Shown: positions 1-7,529, numbered from the stretch's first letter. The stretch is DNA of 64,000 nucleotides from Pseudonocardia humida (GCF_023898865.1 NZ_JAGSOV010000063.1:55496-119495), one strand, 5' to 3'. Translations and numbers: made by a program. Notes: generated by a model not told the origin, from the sequence alone.

Positions 1-1006
1 GGAAGCCCTTCACCAGGTCGGCGGTGGCCTGGTCCGGGTAGGTGGCGCAGGCGATGGCGTAGGACACCAGGACGATCGGGTAGTTACCGGCCTCGGTGGT
101 GTCGCGGGCCAGCTCGATGGCGAAGTTGTTCGCACCCCGACCCTCGAGCCGCGGCGACGCGGCCACGACGGCCGCGGCGGCCTCGGCGGTCGGCGCCACG
201 AACTCGCTGCCGACCTTGATCTTCGCCACGCCCAGGCCCTTGGCCTGGCTGGCGTCGGCGTAGCCGATCGTGCCCTGGCCACCGCCGACCGCACCCACGA
301 CGCCCGAGGTGCCCTGGGCGGCCTCGCCGCCCTGCACCGGCCACGCCCCGTCGGCCTCGTGCGGCCACGCCGGGCCGGCCGCCGCCACCAGGTACTCGGT
401 GAAGTTCTCGGTCGTGCCCGACTCGTCGGAGCGGTTGACCGGGGTGATCGGGGTGGCCGGCAGGGTGACGCCCGGGTTGTCCGCGGCGATCGCCGGGTCG
501 TTCCAGGTGGTGATCTGCCGGTTGAAGATGCCCGCCACGGTGGCCGGGGCCAGGTTCAGCTCGGCGACGCCGTCCAGCTTGTAGATGACCGCGATCGGCG
601 AGATGTAGACGGGGAGTTCGATGACGCCGTCCGGGCCGCCGCAGCGCTCCTGGGCGAGCGGCAGCTCCTCCTCGTCCAGCGCCGCGTCGCTGCCGGCGAA
701 GGCCACGCCGCCGCCGGTGAACTGGTCGCGCCCGGCGCCGGAGCCGCTCGGGTCGTAGTTGATGGTCGCGTCCGGGCTGACGGCGGTGAACCCGGCGATC
801 CAGGCCTCCATCGCGGCCTGCTGGGAGCTGGCGCCCGCACCGGAGATGGTGCCGGACACCGAGGCGGCCGCTTCGCCACCCGCGCCCGATGCCGGCGGGG
901 CGGCGGTCTCGTTGGCCGCGCCGCAGCCCGCGAGGAGCAGGGCACCGCTGGTGGCCAGCCCCATCGCAGCGATTCGAGCACGCGAGGCGTGCCGCACGGT
1001 CTTCAC
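1..1006 (-). CDS. pstS: Phosphate ABC transporter substrate-binding lipoprotein PstS (3' end outside window)
   Basis: Binds phosphate outside the cell and delivers it to the PstCAB importer. The GTG start at 1006 follows a GGAGG ribosome site by about 8 bases. The protein opens with a lipoprotein signal: basic residues, a hydrophobic stretch and the lipobox LLAGC. Family landmarks in order are GAGAS near the mature N-terminus, a PSGSGAGRDQF phosphate-loop segment, an ISPIAVIY strand and NRSDESGTTENF. About 335 residues are visible, close to full family length; the end, and any pstCAB genes, lie off the left edge. A PHO box upstream (1092-1113) suggests PhoP control. The identification rests on several separate motifs and is firm. 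Confidence 0.95.
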   Translation of the reverse strand, partial: MKTVRHASRARIAAMGLATSGALLLAGCGAANETAAPPASGAGGEAAASVSGTISGAGASSQQAAMEAWIAGFTAVSPDATINYDPSGSGAGRDQFTGGGVAFAGSDAALDEEELPLAQERCGGPDGVIELPVYISPIAVIYKLDGVAELNLAPATVAGIFNRQITTWNDPAIAADNPGVTLPATPITPVNRSDESGTTENFTEYLVAAAGPAWPHEADGAWPVQGGEAAQGTSGVVGAVGGGQGTIGYADASQAKGLGVAKIKVGSEFVAPTAEAAAAVVAASPRLEGRGANNFAIELARDTTEAGNYPIVLVSYAIACATYPDQATADLVKGF

Positions 1007-1091
1007 TCGTGGTCCTCCGTCGGTAAGGCATCACGGCCGGATGGCCGCTCGCCGCAGGACGCTAGGTAACCGGAGTGGACGCGTTCCCCCG

Positions 1092-1113
1092 CCCAGGTGA
1101 ACGAGGGATGAAC
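1092..1113 (-). promoter_or_regulatory. PHO box (two 11-bp direct repeats) upstream of pstS
   Basis: On the minus strand the sequence reads as two adjacent 11-base units, GTTCATCCCTC and GTTCACCTGGG. This matches the actinobacterial PhoP site, which consists of 11-bp direct repeats beginning GTTCAYC. It lies 86 bases before the pstS start codon and in the right orientation. The repeat pattern is seen directly; PhoP binding is inference. Confidence 0.8.
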
Positions 1114-1226
1114 ACCTGAGGCTCCGCAATCCCCCGCACGGCGCAACAGCCGTTGTGACCCAGCTGTGACCTGCACCGATATGACCCGGATCTCACCCCG
1201 GACGGTGGCCGGGAGGTGAACGGGAC

Positions 1227-2123
1227 TCAGCGGGCGTAGGAGACGTCGGTGCTCCACCGGGTGAAGCCGAGCTTCTCGTACACCCGGACGGCTGCGGCGT
1301 TGTCGGCCTCGACGTACAGCATCACCCGGGTCATCCCGCGCTCCCGGAGGTAGGCCAGACCGGCCGCGGTGAGTGCGCCACCCAGCCGCCTGCCCTGCTC
1401 CTGCGGATCGACGCCGACGACGTACACCTCACCGATGGGATCCTCGTCGCGCTCCGCGGGGTGGATCTTCGTCCAGTGGTAGCCGAGGAGCCGGTCGTCG
1501 GCGTCCACGGCGAGCAGGAAGCCCTCCGCGTCGAACCACGGCTCGGCCTCGCGCAGCCGGATCTGGGACAGGTCCCACCCGCCCTGCTCGGGGTGCCAGT
1601 GGAACGCGGCGTTGTTCACGCGCAGGAACTCCGCCTCGTCCGCGCCGACGACGAACGACCGCAGCCGGACGCCCTCGGGCAGGACCGGTTCGGGGAGCGG
1701 CTCGGTCAGGTCGCGGCGCAGCTGCCACAGCTCGCGGGCCCGGCGGAAGCCGAACCGCGCCGCGAGCGCCACCGCGCCGGGGTGCTCGCCGTGGGCCCAC
1801 ACGCGCACCGGCCCGCCGACCTTCGCCAGCACCTCCTCGACGATCCGCGCCCCCAGCCCGGAGCGGCGGTGCCCGGGGTGCACCGCCAGCTCGCCGGAGG
1901 CCGGCTCGGCGGGGTCGGGGGACAGGTCGAGGTGGGCGAACCCGGCCAGCTCCCCGGCCGGGGTCAGCGCGAGGAGCTGGGCGGTGCCCGGGCCGTCGAG
2001 GTGCAGCAGCGCGTCGTCGGAGAGCGGGGCCGTGCCGTCGGCGGCGGCCACCGCGGCGGCGAAGGCGCGGACGTCGTCGATCGCGGCGGCGTCCAGCCCG
2101 CTGCGCCAGGACAGCTCGATCAC
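1227..2123 (-). CDS. mshD: Mycothiol synthase (mycothiol acetyltransferase) MshD
   Basis: Acetylates Cys-GlcN-Ins with acetyl-CoA, the last step in making mycothiol, the actinobacterial thiol. The 298 residues form two tandem GNAT folds. The C-terminal, catalytic one shows the acetyl-CoA loop region VYVVGVDPQEQGRRLG and the closing VRVYEKLGFTRW segment; the N-terminal copy has the parallel VHPGHRRSGLGARI loop. The start is GTG at 2123, with a TAGTGT -10 box ending 7 bases upstream and no ribosome site, so the mRNA is probably leaderless. It lies downstream of glnR on the same strand, as in mycobacteria. Length and motifs fit the family. Confidence 0.93.
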   Translation of the reverse strand: MIELSWRSGLDAAAIDDVRAFAAAVAAADGTAPLSDDALLHLDGPGTAQLLALTPAGELAGFAHLDLSPDPAEPASGELAVHPGHRRSGLGARIVEEVLAKVGGPVRVWAHGEHPGAVALAARFGFRRARELWQLRRDLTEPLPEPVLPEGVRLRSFVVGADEAEFLRVNNAAFHWHPEQGGWDLSQIRLREAEPWFDAEGFLLAVDADDRLLGYHWTKIHPAERDEDPIGEVYVVGVDPQEQGRRLGGALTAAGLAYLRERGMTRVMLYVEADNAAAVRVYEKLGFTRWSTDVSYAR

Positions 2124-2252
2124 CGCGCCGACACTACCCGCGCGCGCCCCGGCCCCGGGTTGAGCGAGCGGCGCACTGGGCCGGCGGAGTCGGGCGAACG
2201 CGCCTCTCGCTCAAGGCGTCGTCATCGACGGGACGGGGCGGGTGGCGCCGCG

Positions 2253-3026
2253 TCAGAGGCGGCCGGCGAACCCGGGCGCACCCGCTCGGTCGGAGTCGTC
2301 GGTGTCGCCGTCGGCTCCGTCGTCCTCGAGGAGGCCGACGGCCGCCACCCCGAGCTGGCCGCGGCTGGGCCGGACGAACTTGTAGCCCACGTTGCGCACG
2401 GTGCCGATCATCTGCTCGTGCTCGGCGCCGAGCTTGGCGCGCAGTCGCCGGACGTGCACGTCGACGGTGCGGGTGCCGCCGAAGAAGTCGTAGCCCCACA
2501 CCTCCTGCAGCAGCTGGGCCCGGGTGAACACCCGGCCCGCGTGCTGGGCGAGGTACTTGAGCAGCTCGAACTCCTTGTAGGTGAGCTCGAGCAGACGCCC
2601 CCGCAGGCGCGCGGCGTAGGTGGCCTCGTCGATCACCAGCTCGCCCAGCACCAGCGCGCCGCCGTCGCGGCCCGCGTCGGCGCCGGGACGGGACTTGAGC
2701 AGCCGCAGGCGCGCGTCCACCTCGGCCGGTCCGGCGCCGGGCAGCAGGATCTCGTCGACGACCCACTCGCCGGAGACGGCGACCAGCCCGCCCTCGGTGA
2801 GCACGGCGACGACCGGGACGTCCATGCCGGTGCTGCCGAGCAGGCGGCACAGGCTGCGGGCGGCCACCAGGTCGGTGCGCGCGTCGACCAGCACCGCGTC
2901 GTGCGGCCCGGCGTCGAGCAGGGCGGCGACCTCGGGCGCCGCCGTGCGCACGCCGTGCGGCAGCAGCGTCAGCGCAGGCAGGACGGAACCGGGATCGGGG
3001 TCGGCGGTCAGCAGAAGGAGTTCCAC
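2253..3026 (-). CDS. glnR: Orphan OmpR-family nitrogen regulator GlnR
   Basis: Global regulator of nitrogen assimilation in actinomycetes. The 257 residues contain a receiver-like domain (about 1-115) lacking a full phosphorylation pocket but keeping the Asp in LVDARTDL, and an OmpR-type winged helix (about 145-225) with EFELLKYLAQH, FTRAQLLQEVWGYDFFGG and VDVHVRRLRAKLG, nearly identical to known GlnR. A GTG start at 3026 follows GAGGAGG by 7 bases; an upstream in-frame ATG is possible but less convincing. No histidine kinase is adjacent, as expected for this orphan regulator. A TATTCT box on the minus strand at 3170-3175 could serve as its -10 element. The C-terminal tail is acidic and low in complexity. 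Confidence 0.92.
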   Translation of the reverse strand: MELLLLTADPDPGSVLPALTLLPHGVRTAAPEVAALLDAGPHDAVLVDARTDLVAARSLCRLLGSTGMDVPVVAVLTEGGLVAVSGEWVVDEILLPGAGPAEVDARLRLLKSRPGADAGRDGGALVLGELVIDEATYAARLRGRLLELTYKEFELLKYLAQHAGRVFTRAQLLQEVWGYDFFGGTRTVDVHVRRLRAKLGAEHEQMIGTVRNVGYKFVRPSRGQLGVAAVGLLEDDGADGDTDDSDRAGAPGFAGRL

Positions 3027-3381
3027 GTGGTGCCTCCTCTCATGGCGGAGGTCGGGCGCCCTCGGCATCGGCGCGCGTCGACCTGGCACGGCAGGGCGAC
3101 GACGACGCACCGTTCACATCCGTGCGACGTGGCGTGAGCACGCCGCGGCGGATAGCGGGAGAATAGTCGGTGAACGGCACCGGACACGAGCCTCGCGGCG
3201 CAACTCACCCCGCCCCGTTCCGCCATGACCAGCAGTGACGCCCGTCGCGGTGGGTCGGCACGCGGCACCCGGTCGGTTGGTCGGGCGGGCGACACCGGCC
3301 CCGCGGGAAGCGCCGCGGGGGGCAGCTCTACGGTCGGACCCGACACCGGCACCCCGCCGGATGCGCAGGAACGGAGGTCGG

Positions 3382-4215
3382 ATGAGGCGGCTGGTCATCG
3401 CGCTGCTGGTGCTGGCCGGGCTACTGGTCGCCGCCGACTTCGGCTCGGCCGCGCTGGCCGAGTCCGCCGTGTCCCGGCAGATGCGCTCCCAACTGGGCCT
3501 CGTCGACGACCCGGCGGTGCGGATCAACGGCTTCCCGTTCCTCACCCAGGCGATCTCGGGCACCTACTCCAGCGTGGACGTCGACGCCTCCCGCATCTCG
3601 GTGGGCAAGCTGCAGGAGCTGTCGGTGTCCGCGCAGCTGCGCGACGTCGACGCGCCGCTGGCGATGCTGCTCGGCTCCGGCCCGAAGACGCTCGAGGTCG
3701 GCGAGGCCGAGGGCATCGTCCGGGTGCCGGCCGACGACCTGGAGCGGCTCGTGCCCGATGTCGCCGACCTGCGCATCGAGACCCTCGACGCGAACGCCCT
3801 GGAGCAGGCCGCCGAGGACTCCGACGACCCGGCGCTGGCCGAGCTCGACCCGGAGCGCTCGGTGCGCCTGGTCGGCACCGGCACGCTGCCCGCCTCGCTC
3901 CCGGTGTCGTTGCCCGGGCTGTCCGGCGGCGACGAGATCGAGGTGACGGTGATCGCGTCGCTGGAGCTGTCCGACGGCCGGATCCGGACCGAGCCGCGCG
4001 ACGTGCAGCTCGGCGGGGCCGCCCAGGACCTGCCGAACATCCCCTCGGCGCTGCTGAGCTGGTTCGCGGACAAGTTCGAGGTCCCGATCGACCCGGGCAC
4101 GCTGCCGCTGGAGGTCGTCCCGACCGACGTGCGGGCGGTCAACGGCCAGCTTGAGGTCAGCGGCGAGGCCTCCGGCCTCACTCTCGGACCGGGGTCGCCG
4201 CTCTCGGCTGGCTGA
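3382..4215 (+). CDS. LmeA-like phospholipid-binding protein (DUF2993)
   Basis: Exported 277-residue protein of the DUF2993/LmeA family. LmeA in mycobacteria is a periplasmic phospholipid-binding protein needed for normal mannan elongation in lipomannan and lipoarabinomannan; the same role here is inference. The ATG at 3382 is chosen because GGAGG stands 5 bases before it and the protein then opens with a clean signal segment (MRRLVIALLVLAGLLVAADF). Family traits follow: a basic, short EASA-type region after the signal (SAVSRQMRSQL), VRINGFPFLTQAISGTY and a C-terminal VRAVNGQLEVSGEASG. Divergent from glnR across about 355 bases in which I see no further gene. The N-terminal extension in the same frame is not needed. 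Confidence 0.82.
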   Translation: MRRLVIALLVLAGLLVAADFGSAALAESAVSRQMRSQLGLVDDPAVRINGFPFLTQAISGTYSSVDVDASRISVGKLQELSVSAQLRDVDAPLAMLLGSGPKTLEVGEAEGIVRVPADDLERLVPDVADLRIETLDANALEQAAEDSDDPALAELDPERSVRLVGTGTLPASLPVSLPGLSGGDEIEVTVIASLELSDGRIRTEPRDVQLGGAAQDLPNIPSALLSWFADKFEVPIDPGTLPLEVVPTDVRAVNGQLEVSGEASGLTLGPGSPLSAG

Positions 4216-4287
4216 CCGCCCGGATCCCGATCCAGGTCAAGGCGGTCCACCGAGTGGGAGACGCTCCCGGGAACTGGGCACTTCGGT

Positions 4288-4293
4288 TATCCT
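4288..4293 (+). promoter_or_regulatory. -10 box (TATCCT) for the polycysteine leader and sseA
   Basis: TATCCT ends 7 bases before the GTG at 4301, the spacing expected if transcription starts on the start codon itself. No convincing -35 hexamer is visible. The assignment as a promoter is inference from spacing shared with several other genes in this window. Confidence 0.6.
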
Positions 4294-4300
4294 CGGCGCC

Positions 4301-4375
4301 GTGAACTGGCCGCTGACCCGTCGCCGCGCAGTCGATCTGTGCCGCGTCGGCAGCTGCCTGTGTCGGGCCTGCTGA
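4301..4375 (+). CDS. Polycysteine leaderless leader peptide (24 aa), putative cysteine attenuator
   Basis: A 24-residue ORF begins with GTG directly at the predicted transcription start and ends MNW..RAC, with four Cys codons among the last eleven (pattern C-x4-C-x-C-x2-C). It contains LTRRRAVDL before the Cys cluster. Work in mycobacteria described leaderless polycysteine sORFs upstream of sulfur genes that attenuate translation according to cysteine supply; this ORF fits that description in size, leaderless start and position. It sits 129 bases upstream of sseA, a sulfur-transfer gene. The ORF, its Cys content and the promoter spacing are seen; the attenuation role is inferred from the described mycobacterial examples. 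Confidence 0.75.
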   Translation: MNWPLTRRRAVDLCRVGSCLCRAC

Positions 4376-4504
4376 GCGCATCCGCGCGTTCCGGCCCTCT
4401 CCGCGTGCCCTCGGGGCAGCCACTGGCTGCCGCGCGCGCCGGGCCGGGCGCCCAGCAGTGGCCCCTCTACCCGCAGCAGCCGCACACCATCACGGGAGCA
4501 CCGC

Positions 4505-5356
4505 ATGAGCCGCCAGGACGTCCTGGTCTCCGCCGACTGGGCGGAGAAGAACCTCGGGACCGAGGGGATCGTCTTCCTCGAGGTCGACGAGGACACCACC
4601 GCCTACGACGGCGGTCACCTCGCCGGCGCCGTCAAGATCAACTGGACCACCGAGCTGCAGGACGCGGTCCGCCGCGACATCGTCGACAAGGCGCAGTTCG
4701 AGCAGCTGCTGTCGGCCAAGGGTGTGAACAACTCCGACACCGTCGTGCTCTACGGCGGCAACAACAACTGGTTCGCCGCCTACGCCTACTGGCAGTTCAA
4801 GCTCTACGGCCACGCCGACGTCAAGCTGCTCGACGGCGGGCGCAAGAAGTGGGAGCTCGACGGCCGCACGCTGACCACCGACGTGGTCGAGCGCCCGGCC
4901 ACCACCTACACCGCCCAGGAGCCCGACCTGTCGATCCGCGCGTTCCGCGACGAGGTCGTCGACGCCATCGGCGCGAAGAACCTCGTCGACGTGCGCTCGC
5001 CCGACGAGTTCTCCGGCAAGATCCTGGCCCCGGCGCACCTGCCCCAGGAGCAGTCCCAGCGGCCCGGCCACATCCCGACCGCGGTCAACATCCCGTGGAG
5101 CAAGGCGGCCAACGAGGACGGCACGTTCAAGTCCGACGACGAGCTGGCCAAGCTCTACGGCGAGGCGGGCTACGACGACTCCAAGTCCACGATCGCGTAC
5201 TGCCGCATCGGCGAGCGCAGCTCGCACACCTGGGTCGTGCTGCACGAGCTCCTGGGCCACGACGACGTCAAGAACTACGACGGCAGCTGGACCGAGTACG
5301 GCTCGCTGATCGGCGTGCCGATCGAGCTGGGCGCGCCGCAGAAGGTCGGCGCCTGA
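4505..5356 (+). CDS. sseA: Thiosulfate sulfurtransferase (two-domain rhodanese)
   Basis: Transfers sulfane sulfur from thiosulfate to an acceptor such as cyanide or a thiol, in the cytoplasm. The 283 residues form two rhodanese domains: an inactive N-terminal one (about 10-130) with GGHLAGAVKINW and LYGGNNNWFAAYAYW, and a catalytic C-terminal one (about 155-275) with LVDVRSPDEF, GHIPTAVNIPW and the active-site loop YCRIGERSSHTW, whose Cys carries the persulfide. Starts at ATG 4505 after a GGGAG site. The stop overlaps the ATG of the next gene by one base, so the two are translationally coupled. Very like mycobacterial CysA2/SseA proteins. Probably under the polycysteine leader upstream. Confidence 0.93.
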   Translation: MSRQDVLVSADWAEKNLGTEGIVFLEVDEDTTAYDGGHLAGAVKINWTTELQDAVRRDIVDKAQFEQLLSAKGVNNSDTVVLYGGNNNWFAAYAYWQFKLYGHADVKLLDGGRKKWELDGRTLTTDVVERPATTYTAQEPDLSIRAFRDEVVDAIGAKNLVDVRSPDEFSGKILAPAHLPQEQSQRPGHIPTAVNIPWSKAANEDGTFKSDDELAKLYGEAGYDDSKSTIAYCRIGERSSHTWVVLHELLGHDDVKNYDGSWTEYGSLIGVPIELGAPQKVGA

Positions 5357-5655
5357 TGTGCGGCGCCCCTGACCAGTCCCTCGCCCTGCCCCCCGGCACC
5401 GACCTCTCCCGGGAGACGGTGCTGGCCGGGCGGGTGGTCGCCGGCGGTGAGCCGGTGGCCGGCGCGTTCGTCCGGCTGCTGGACGGCACCGGCGAGTTCA
5501 CCGCTGAGGTCGTGGCCTCGGCCAGCGGCGACTTCCGGTTCTTCGCCGCCCCCGGCACCTGGACGCTGCGCGCCCTGTCCCGGGCCGGCAGCGGCCAGAC
5601 CGCGCTGACCGCCGACGGCCCCGGGCTGCACCAGGCCGAGGTCGCCGTCGCCTGA
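5356..5655 (+). CDS. sseC: SseC-like DUF1416 protein
   Basis: A 99-residue DUF1416 protein, the partner always seen next to two-domain rhodaneses in actinobacteria (SseC beside CysA in M. tuberculosis). It starts MCGAP, with a Cys at position 2, and folds as a short carboxypeptidase-regulatory-like beta sandwich: VLAGRVVAGGEPVAGAFVRLLD, then SGDFRFFAAPGTWTLRALS. The biochemical role is not established; a link to sulfur transfer is inferred from its neighbour. The ATG shares its A with the TGA of sseA. A hairpin follows at 5663-5704. Confidence 0.85.
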   Translation: MCGAPDQSLALPPGTDLSRETVLAGRVVAGGEPVAGAFVRLLDGTGEFTAEVVASASGDFRFFAAPGTWTLRALSRAGSGQTALTADGPGLHQAEVAVA

Positions 5656-5662
5656 CCCCGGT

Positions 5663-5704
5663 CGTGAGCGCGTATCGCGGTCAGGACGGTGATACGCGCT
5701 CACG
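5663..5704. terminator. Hairpin between convergent sseC and NTF2-like genes
   Basis: Perfect 14-base inverted arms (CGTGAGCGCGTATC and its complement) flank a 14-base loop. It starts 8 bases after the sseC stop and includes the last codons of the opposing gene, so it can act on both transcripts. There is no U-tract; the terminator function is inferred from position. Confidence 0.6.
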
Positions 5705-6106
5705 ATCCCCGGCGGCCAGCGCGGCGAGCTTCTCGGCCTCGTCGATCGCCACCGTCAGGTGGATCTTCGGGCCCTCGTCGGTGGCGCGCCACGTGTACTC
5801 GTGGTTCGTCGCCACCAGCTCGACGCCGTCGGCGCGGAAGTAGTGCCAGCGCAGCCGCACCCTGGTCAGCTTGTCGCTGATCTCGTCGACGCCCAGGATC
5901 TCCGGGCGGACGTCGGCCGCGCCGAACTGCGCGTAGTAGCCGGCCGCCTGGCCCAGCGCGGCCCGCAGCTCGTCCGGCTCGGCCAGGGTGCCGACGAAGT
6001 CGTCGGCCATCGCCATGCACGGGAACCCGTACCGGGCGACGGTCGTCTCGACGTCGCCCTCGACGAGCGCCCTGCCGTAGGCGGTCCAGAACTCCTCGTG
6101 GTCCAT
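5681..6106 (-). CDS. NTF2-like/SnoaL-fold protein of unknown function
   Basis: A 141-residue cytoplasmic protein with the look of the NTF2-like alpha+beta barrel: an N-terminal helix HEEFWTAYGRALVEGDVETTVARYG, then strands and helices ending RLRWHYFRADGVELVATNHEYTWR and KIHLTVAIDEAEKLAAL. The ATG at 6106 shares its A with the stop of the HTH regulator upstream, so both are made from one message and this protein is the likely target or partner of that regulator. The fold allows a small-molecule binding or isomerase role, but no catalytic residues can be assigned. A long upstream in-frame extension is the shadow of the regulator. Confidence 0.6.
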   Translation of the reverse strand: MDHEEFWTAYGRALVEGDVETTVARYGFPCMAMADDFVGTLAEPDELRAALGQAAGYYAQFGAADVRPEILGVDEISDKLTRVRLRWHYFRADGVELVATNHEYTWRATDEGPKIHLTVAIDEAEKLAALAAGDRERVSPS

Positions 6107-6468
6107 CAGGTCTCCTCGCAGAGTGAGCGGACGAGCTTGGCCATCGCCGACTGGGCGCTCGCCGACGACCGGGGCCCGATCGCCGCCAGCGCCGCCACCA
6201 GCGCGGCCGCCTCGCCCGGGGTGAGCTCCACCGGGGGGAGCACGGCGCGGGCGTCGATCCGGTGCCCGCCGCCCGCGCCGCGCCGGGTCCGGATGGGGAC
6301 CCCGGCCGACACCAGGTCGGCGACGTCGCGCTCGACGGTGCGCACGGTCACGCCGAGCCGCTCGGCGAGCAGCCTGGCCGACAGCGGCCGGGGCGCCCGC
6401 GCGCGCAGCTCCTCGATCAACCGGTGCGCCCGCTCGACGCGGGACAGGTAGGGCTGGACCGATGCCAC
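6106..6468 (-). CDS. Small YafY/DeoR-type HTH regulator, probably autoregulated
   Basis: A 120-residue regulator with an N-terminal winged helix (about 8-65): ERAHRLIEELRAR, then SARLLAERLGVTVRTVERDVADL as the HTH, and the wing TRRGAGGGHRID. The rest (LTPGEAAALVAALAAIG) resembles the start of a WYL-linker but no WYL domain follows, so it is a truncated form of the usual 300-residue family. GTG 6468 lies 7 bases after a TACGGT box, so the mRNA is probably leaderless. A perfect 11-bp inverted repeat sits just upstream (6489-6514), over the -35 position, a likely operator. Overlaps the NTF2-like gene by one base. Confidence 0.72.
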   Translation of the reverse strand: MASVQPYLSRVERAHRLIEELRARAPRPLSARLLAERLGVTVRTVERDVADLVSAGVPIRTRRGAGGGHRIDARAVLPPVELTPGEAAALVAALAAIGPRSSASAQSAMAKLVRSLCEET

Positions 6469-6488
6469 GCGACCGACCGTATGACCCC

Positions 6489-6514
6489 ATGTCCGACACG
6501 CCTGTGTCGGACAT
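6489..6514. promoter_or_regulatory. Perfect inverted repeat, likely operator of the 6106-6468 regulator
   Basis: ATGTCCGACAC, four bases, then its exact complement. The site lies 8-33 bases upstream of the TACGGT -10 box (6476-6481, minus strand), where a bound protein would block polymerase. It is a long arm for chance at this spacing. Which protein binds it is inference; the adjacent HTH protein is the obvious candidate. Confidence 0.65.
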
Positions 6515-6588
6515 CGCCATGCGGCGCGAAATGCCCAGCCGCGTGGCGCGGCGGACCTCCCGCGGGCCGGTGGCTAGGCTGGGCCGCC

Positions 6589-6807
6589 GTGCACTGGATC
6601 CTCACCGGCATGCTCATCGTCGCCAGCCTGGCGACGGCGGTCTACACCGGCTACCTGATGCGGCGCCTGTTCACGCTCGAACCGGGCGTCCCGGACGTGG
6701 CCGACGCAGCGGAGGTCCAGCCGGCACCGTCCGAGCCAGCACCGTCCCAGGCCGCACCGGCCGAGCCGGCCGCGGCGCAGCCAGCAGCAGCCCAGGAGAA
6801 GGCGTGA
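6589..6807 (+). CDS. Small membrane protein with Pro/Ala-rich tail
   Basis: A 72-residue protein with one N-terminal membrane helix (WILTGMLIVASLATAVYTGYLM) and a low-complexity acidic, Pro/Ala/Glu-rich tail ending QEKA. The GTG at 6589 lies 8 bases after TAGGCT, so the transcript is probably leaderless. I do not recognise a family; such single-span proteins are common beside nitrobindin-type genes in actinobacteria but no function can be given. It is followed by a 77-bp segment that looks like a duplication (6801-6890) and then by the nitrobindin-like gene on the same strand. Confidence 0.55.
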   Translation: MHWILTGMLIVASLATAVYTGYLMRRLFTLEPGVPDVADAAEVQPAPSEPAPSQAAPAEPAAAQPAAAQEKA

Positions 6808-6890
6808 GCGAGCTTGCGAGCGAACCATCCACTACAGCAGCTTCGCTTGCGCCGCTGCCGAGCGTCAGCGAGGTAGCGGCGTGAGCGAGC
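6801..6890 (+). repeat. 13-bp direct repeats flanking a 64-bp insert at a gene start
   Basis: GGCGTGAGCGAGC occurs at 6801-6813 and again at 6878-6890, the second copy covering the GTG start of the nitrobindin-like gene. The 64 bases between create a 26-codon ORF from the first GTG (6804) whose TGA (6882-6884) overlaps the true start. This looks like an insertion with target duplication or a slipped duplication of the start region; the origin is inference. Confidence 0.55.
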
Positions 6891-7501
6891 CACAGATCAC
6901 CGGTACCCCCGCACCCACCCACGCCGCCCCGGACTCCCCGCAGCGCAACCGCCCCCGCTGGGTCGACCTGCCGGTCGAGGACGACACGGCGAACCTGCGC
7001 GAGGGACCCGACCTGCACGACCAGTGCCTCGGCCTGCTGCCGCTGGTCGGTGTGTGGCGGGGGCTCGGCGAGGTCGACTACCCGACCATCGAGGGCCCGC
7101 AGCGGTTCGGCCAGCAGATCGTGTTCGCCCACGACGGGCGGCCGTTCCTGTCCTACGAGTCGCGCTCGTGGCTGCTCGGCCCGGACGGCGAGGTGCTGCG
7201 CCCGGCGGCCCGCGAGACCGGCTTCTGGCGCCCGCAGCCCGACGGCCGCGAGATCGAGGTGCTGATCACGCACGCCACCGGCATCAGCGAGATCTTCTAC
7301 GGCAAGGCACGCGACCTGCGGTCCTGGGAGATCGAGACCGACGCCGTGGTGCGCACGTCCTCGGCGAAGGACGTCGTCTCCTCGCACCGGCTCTACGGCA
7401 TCGTGGACGGCGGCGACCTCGCCTACGTCGACGAGCGGGCCATGGAGGGCCAGCCCCGCCAGCCGCACCTCTCGGCGCTGCTGAGCCGCGTCGCCGGCTG
7501 A
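6881..7501 (+). CDS. Nitrobindin/FABP-like heme-binding family protein (DUF1794)
   Basis: A 206-residue protein of the nitrobindin family, a ten-stranded beta-barrel that in characterised members binds heme b and reacts with nitric oxide or peroxynitrite. After about 40 polar residues it shows the family signature GxWxGxGE as GVWRGLGEVDYPTIEG, then FGQQIVFAHDGRPFLSYESRSWLL, ARETGFWRPQPDG and a C-terminal strand pair. The barrel is complete; whether it holds the heme-ligand His was not verified. The start is GTG 6881, coupled by overlap to a 26-codon ORF. Homologous to M. tuberculosis Rv0813c, which is also close to sseC and cysA. Confidence 0.85.
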   Translation: MSEPQITGTPAPTHAAPDSPQRNRPRWVDLPVEDDTANLREGPDLHDQCLGLLPLVGVWRGLGEVDYPTIEGPQRFGQQIVFAHDGRPFLSYESRSWLLGPDGEVLRPAARETGFWRPQPDGREIEVLITHATGISEIFYGKARDLRSWEIETDAVVRTSSAKDVVSSHRLYGIVDGGDLAYVDERAMEGQPRQPHLSALLSRVAG

Positions 7502-7529
7502 CCGGCGGCGCCGGGCCGGGCCCGGGCGC

